From NCBI GenBank assembly GCA_903868455.1, contig CAIPVK010000149.1:1-31859 (forward strand): a stretch of 31,859 nt of DNA, read 5' to 3'. A program made the translations under genes and the position numbers. Origin of the DNA: an uncultured Opitutia bacterium (GTDB lineage Bacteria > Verrucomicrobiota > Verrucomicrobiia > Opitutales > UBA953). Under the pieces are notes generated by a model that was not told the origin of the DNA, searched no databases, and saw only the letters and a list, made by a program, of their open reading frames with translations. This document shows positions 31,665 through 31,859 of this stretch, in pieces; positions within the stretch are counted from its first letter, which is position 1; every line of letters starts with the position of its first letter.

Positions 31665-31859
31665 TCGCGCTCGCGGACCGGGCGCGCGAGGTCGAGCCGC
31701 GGCGGCAGGGGAGCGCCGTCCAGGAGGCTCGCGACGAGCGCGTCGACCGCGGTCGCGGACCACACCGTGCCGCGAGGGCCCAGCCCGTTGAGGAGCCAAT
31801 GCCGCGTCCGCGAGGGGTGCCTTCCGAGGAACGGCCGGTTGTCGCGCGTGCAGGGGCGC
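31646..31859 (-). CDS. C-terminal part of a FAD-dependent oxidoreductase, DAO type (partial)
   Basis: The minus-strand frame is open from the right edge to a TGA at 31648-31646, giving 70 residues beginning RPCTRDNRPFLGRH and containing HWLLNGLGPRGTVWSATAVDALVASLL (quoted in part as LNGLGPRGTVWSATA). R-P-x-T-x-D-x-x-P-x-x-G followed by NGLGPRG and an Ala-rich helix is the C-terminal FAD/substrate-site pattern of glycine-oxidase-like and MnmC-like DAO enzymes. The substrate cannot be given from the tail. The last 19 nt overlap the end of the dsbD-like gene. The 5' part lies outside the window. Confidence 0.85.
   Translation of the reverse strand, partial: RPCTRDNRPFLGRHPSRTRHWLLNGLGPRGTVWSATAVDALVASLLDGAPLPPRLDLARPVRERDQDGSP

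Overview
This is a GC-rich bacterial chromosome segment with dense, short-spaced genes, many ATGA/GTGA stop-start overlaps and frequent GTG starts. The gene content points to Verrucomicrobiota, most likely an Opitutales/Opitutaceae relative: a menaquinone gene (menB), the MEP-pathway gene ispD, an assimilatory sulfite reductase in one operon with APS reductase and CysD/CysNC, a long adenylate-kinase-like protein next to an ATP-grasp-like protein, and several secreted proteins without a clear family. This assignment is an inference from protein resemblance; there is no rRNA in the window. I found no tRNA, rRNA, CRISPR array, intact insertion sequence or phage gene.

Layout. 1-4.7 kb: end of an unknown gene, ispD, a conserved hypothetical protein, menB, a repeat-rich gap, an MnmM-type methyltransferase, a TIGR01777 epimerase and a TPR/LysM lipoprotein. 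4.7-9.1 kb: recF, a 397-bp repeat region, secG, a LolA-like periplasmic protein, a Nif3-family protein and GluQ-RS. 9.1-16.8 kb: a thioredoxin-like exported protein, then the sulfur block. A CbiX-type chelatase and a SUMT (cobA), convergent to each other, would supply siroheme chemistry. A bidirectional AT-rich promoter separates cobA from the translationally coupled cysI-cysH-cysD-cysNC operon. cysK lies 9 kb away (21.6-22.6 kb) and shares a candidate operator with cysI. 16.8-19.7 kb: divergent secreted alpha/beta hydrolases, one a two-domain tandem, around a shared inverted repeat. 19.8-21.5 kb: umuDC under a GAAC-N4-GTTC SOS box. 22.6-24.6 kb: infA, a second long repeat region, tadA and an exported Mn-type superoxide dismutase. 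24.6-31.9 kb: an exported hypothetical protein, the adenylate-kinase-like/ATP-grasp-like pair, an esterase, a DsbD homologue with unusual domain order, and the C-terminus of a FAD-dependent oxidoreductase.

The least explained signal is in the gaps. At four places (about 2164-2390, 5773-6175, 16794-16840 and 22950-23262) otherwise compact intergenic DNA is filled with low-complexity purine-rich repeats. At three of them a purine-rich arm is followed by a pyrimidine-rich arm, making a large imperfect inverted repeat. Two loci share GGGGACTAGGGG and a third shares CTAGGGGAAT, so they look like one diverging family. One of them carries a separate module of about 90 nt between 7-bp direct repeats. 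These are my best candidates for something undescribed.
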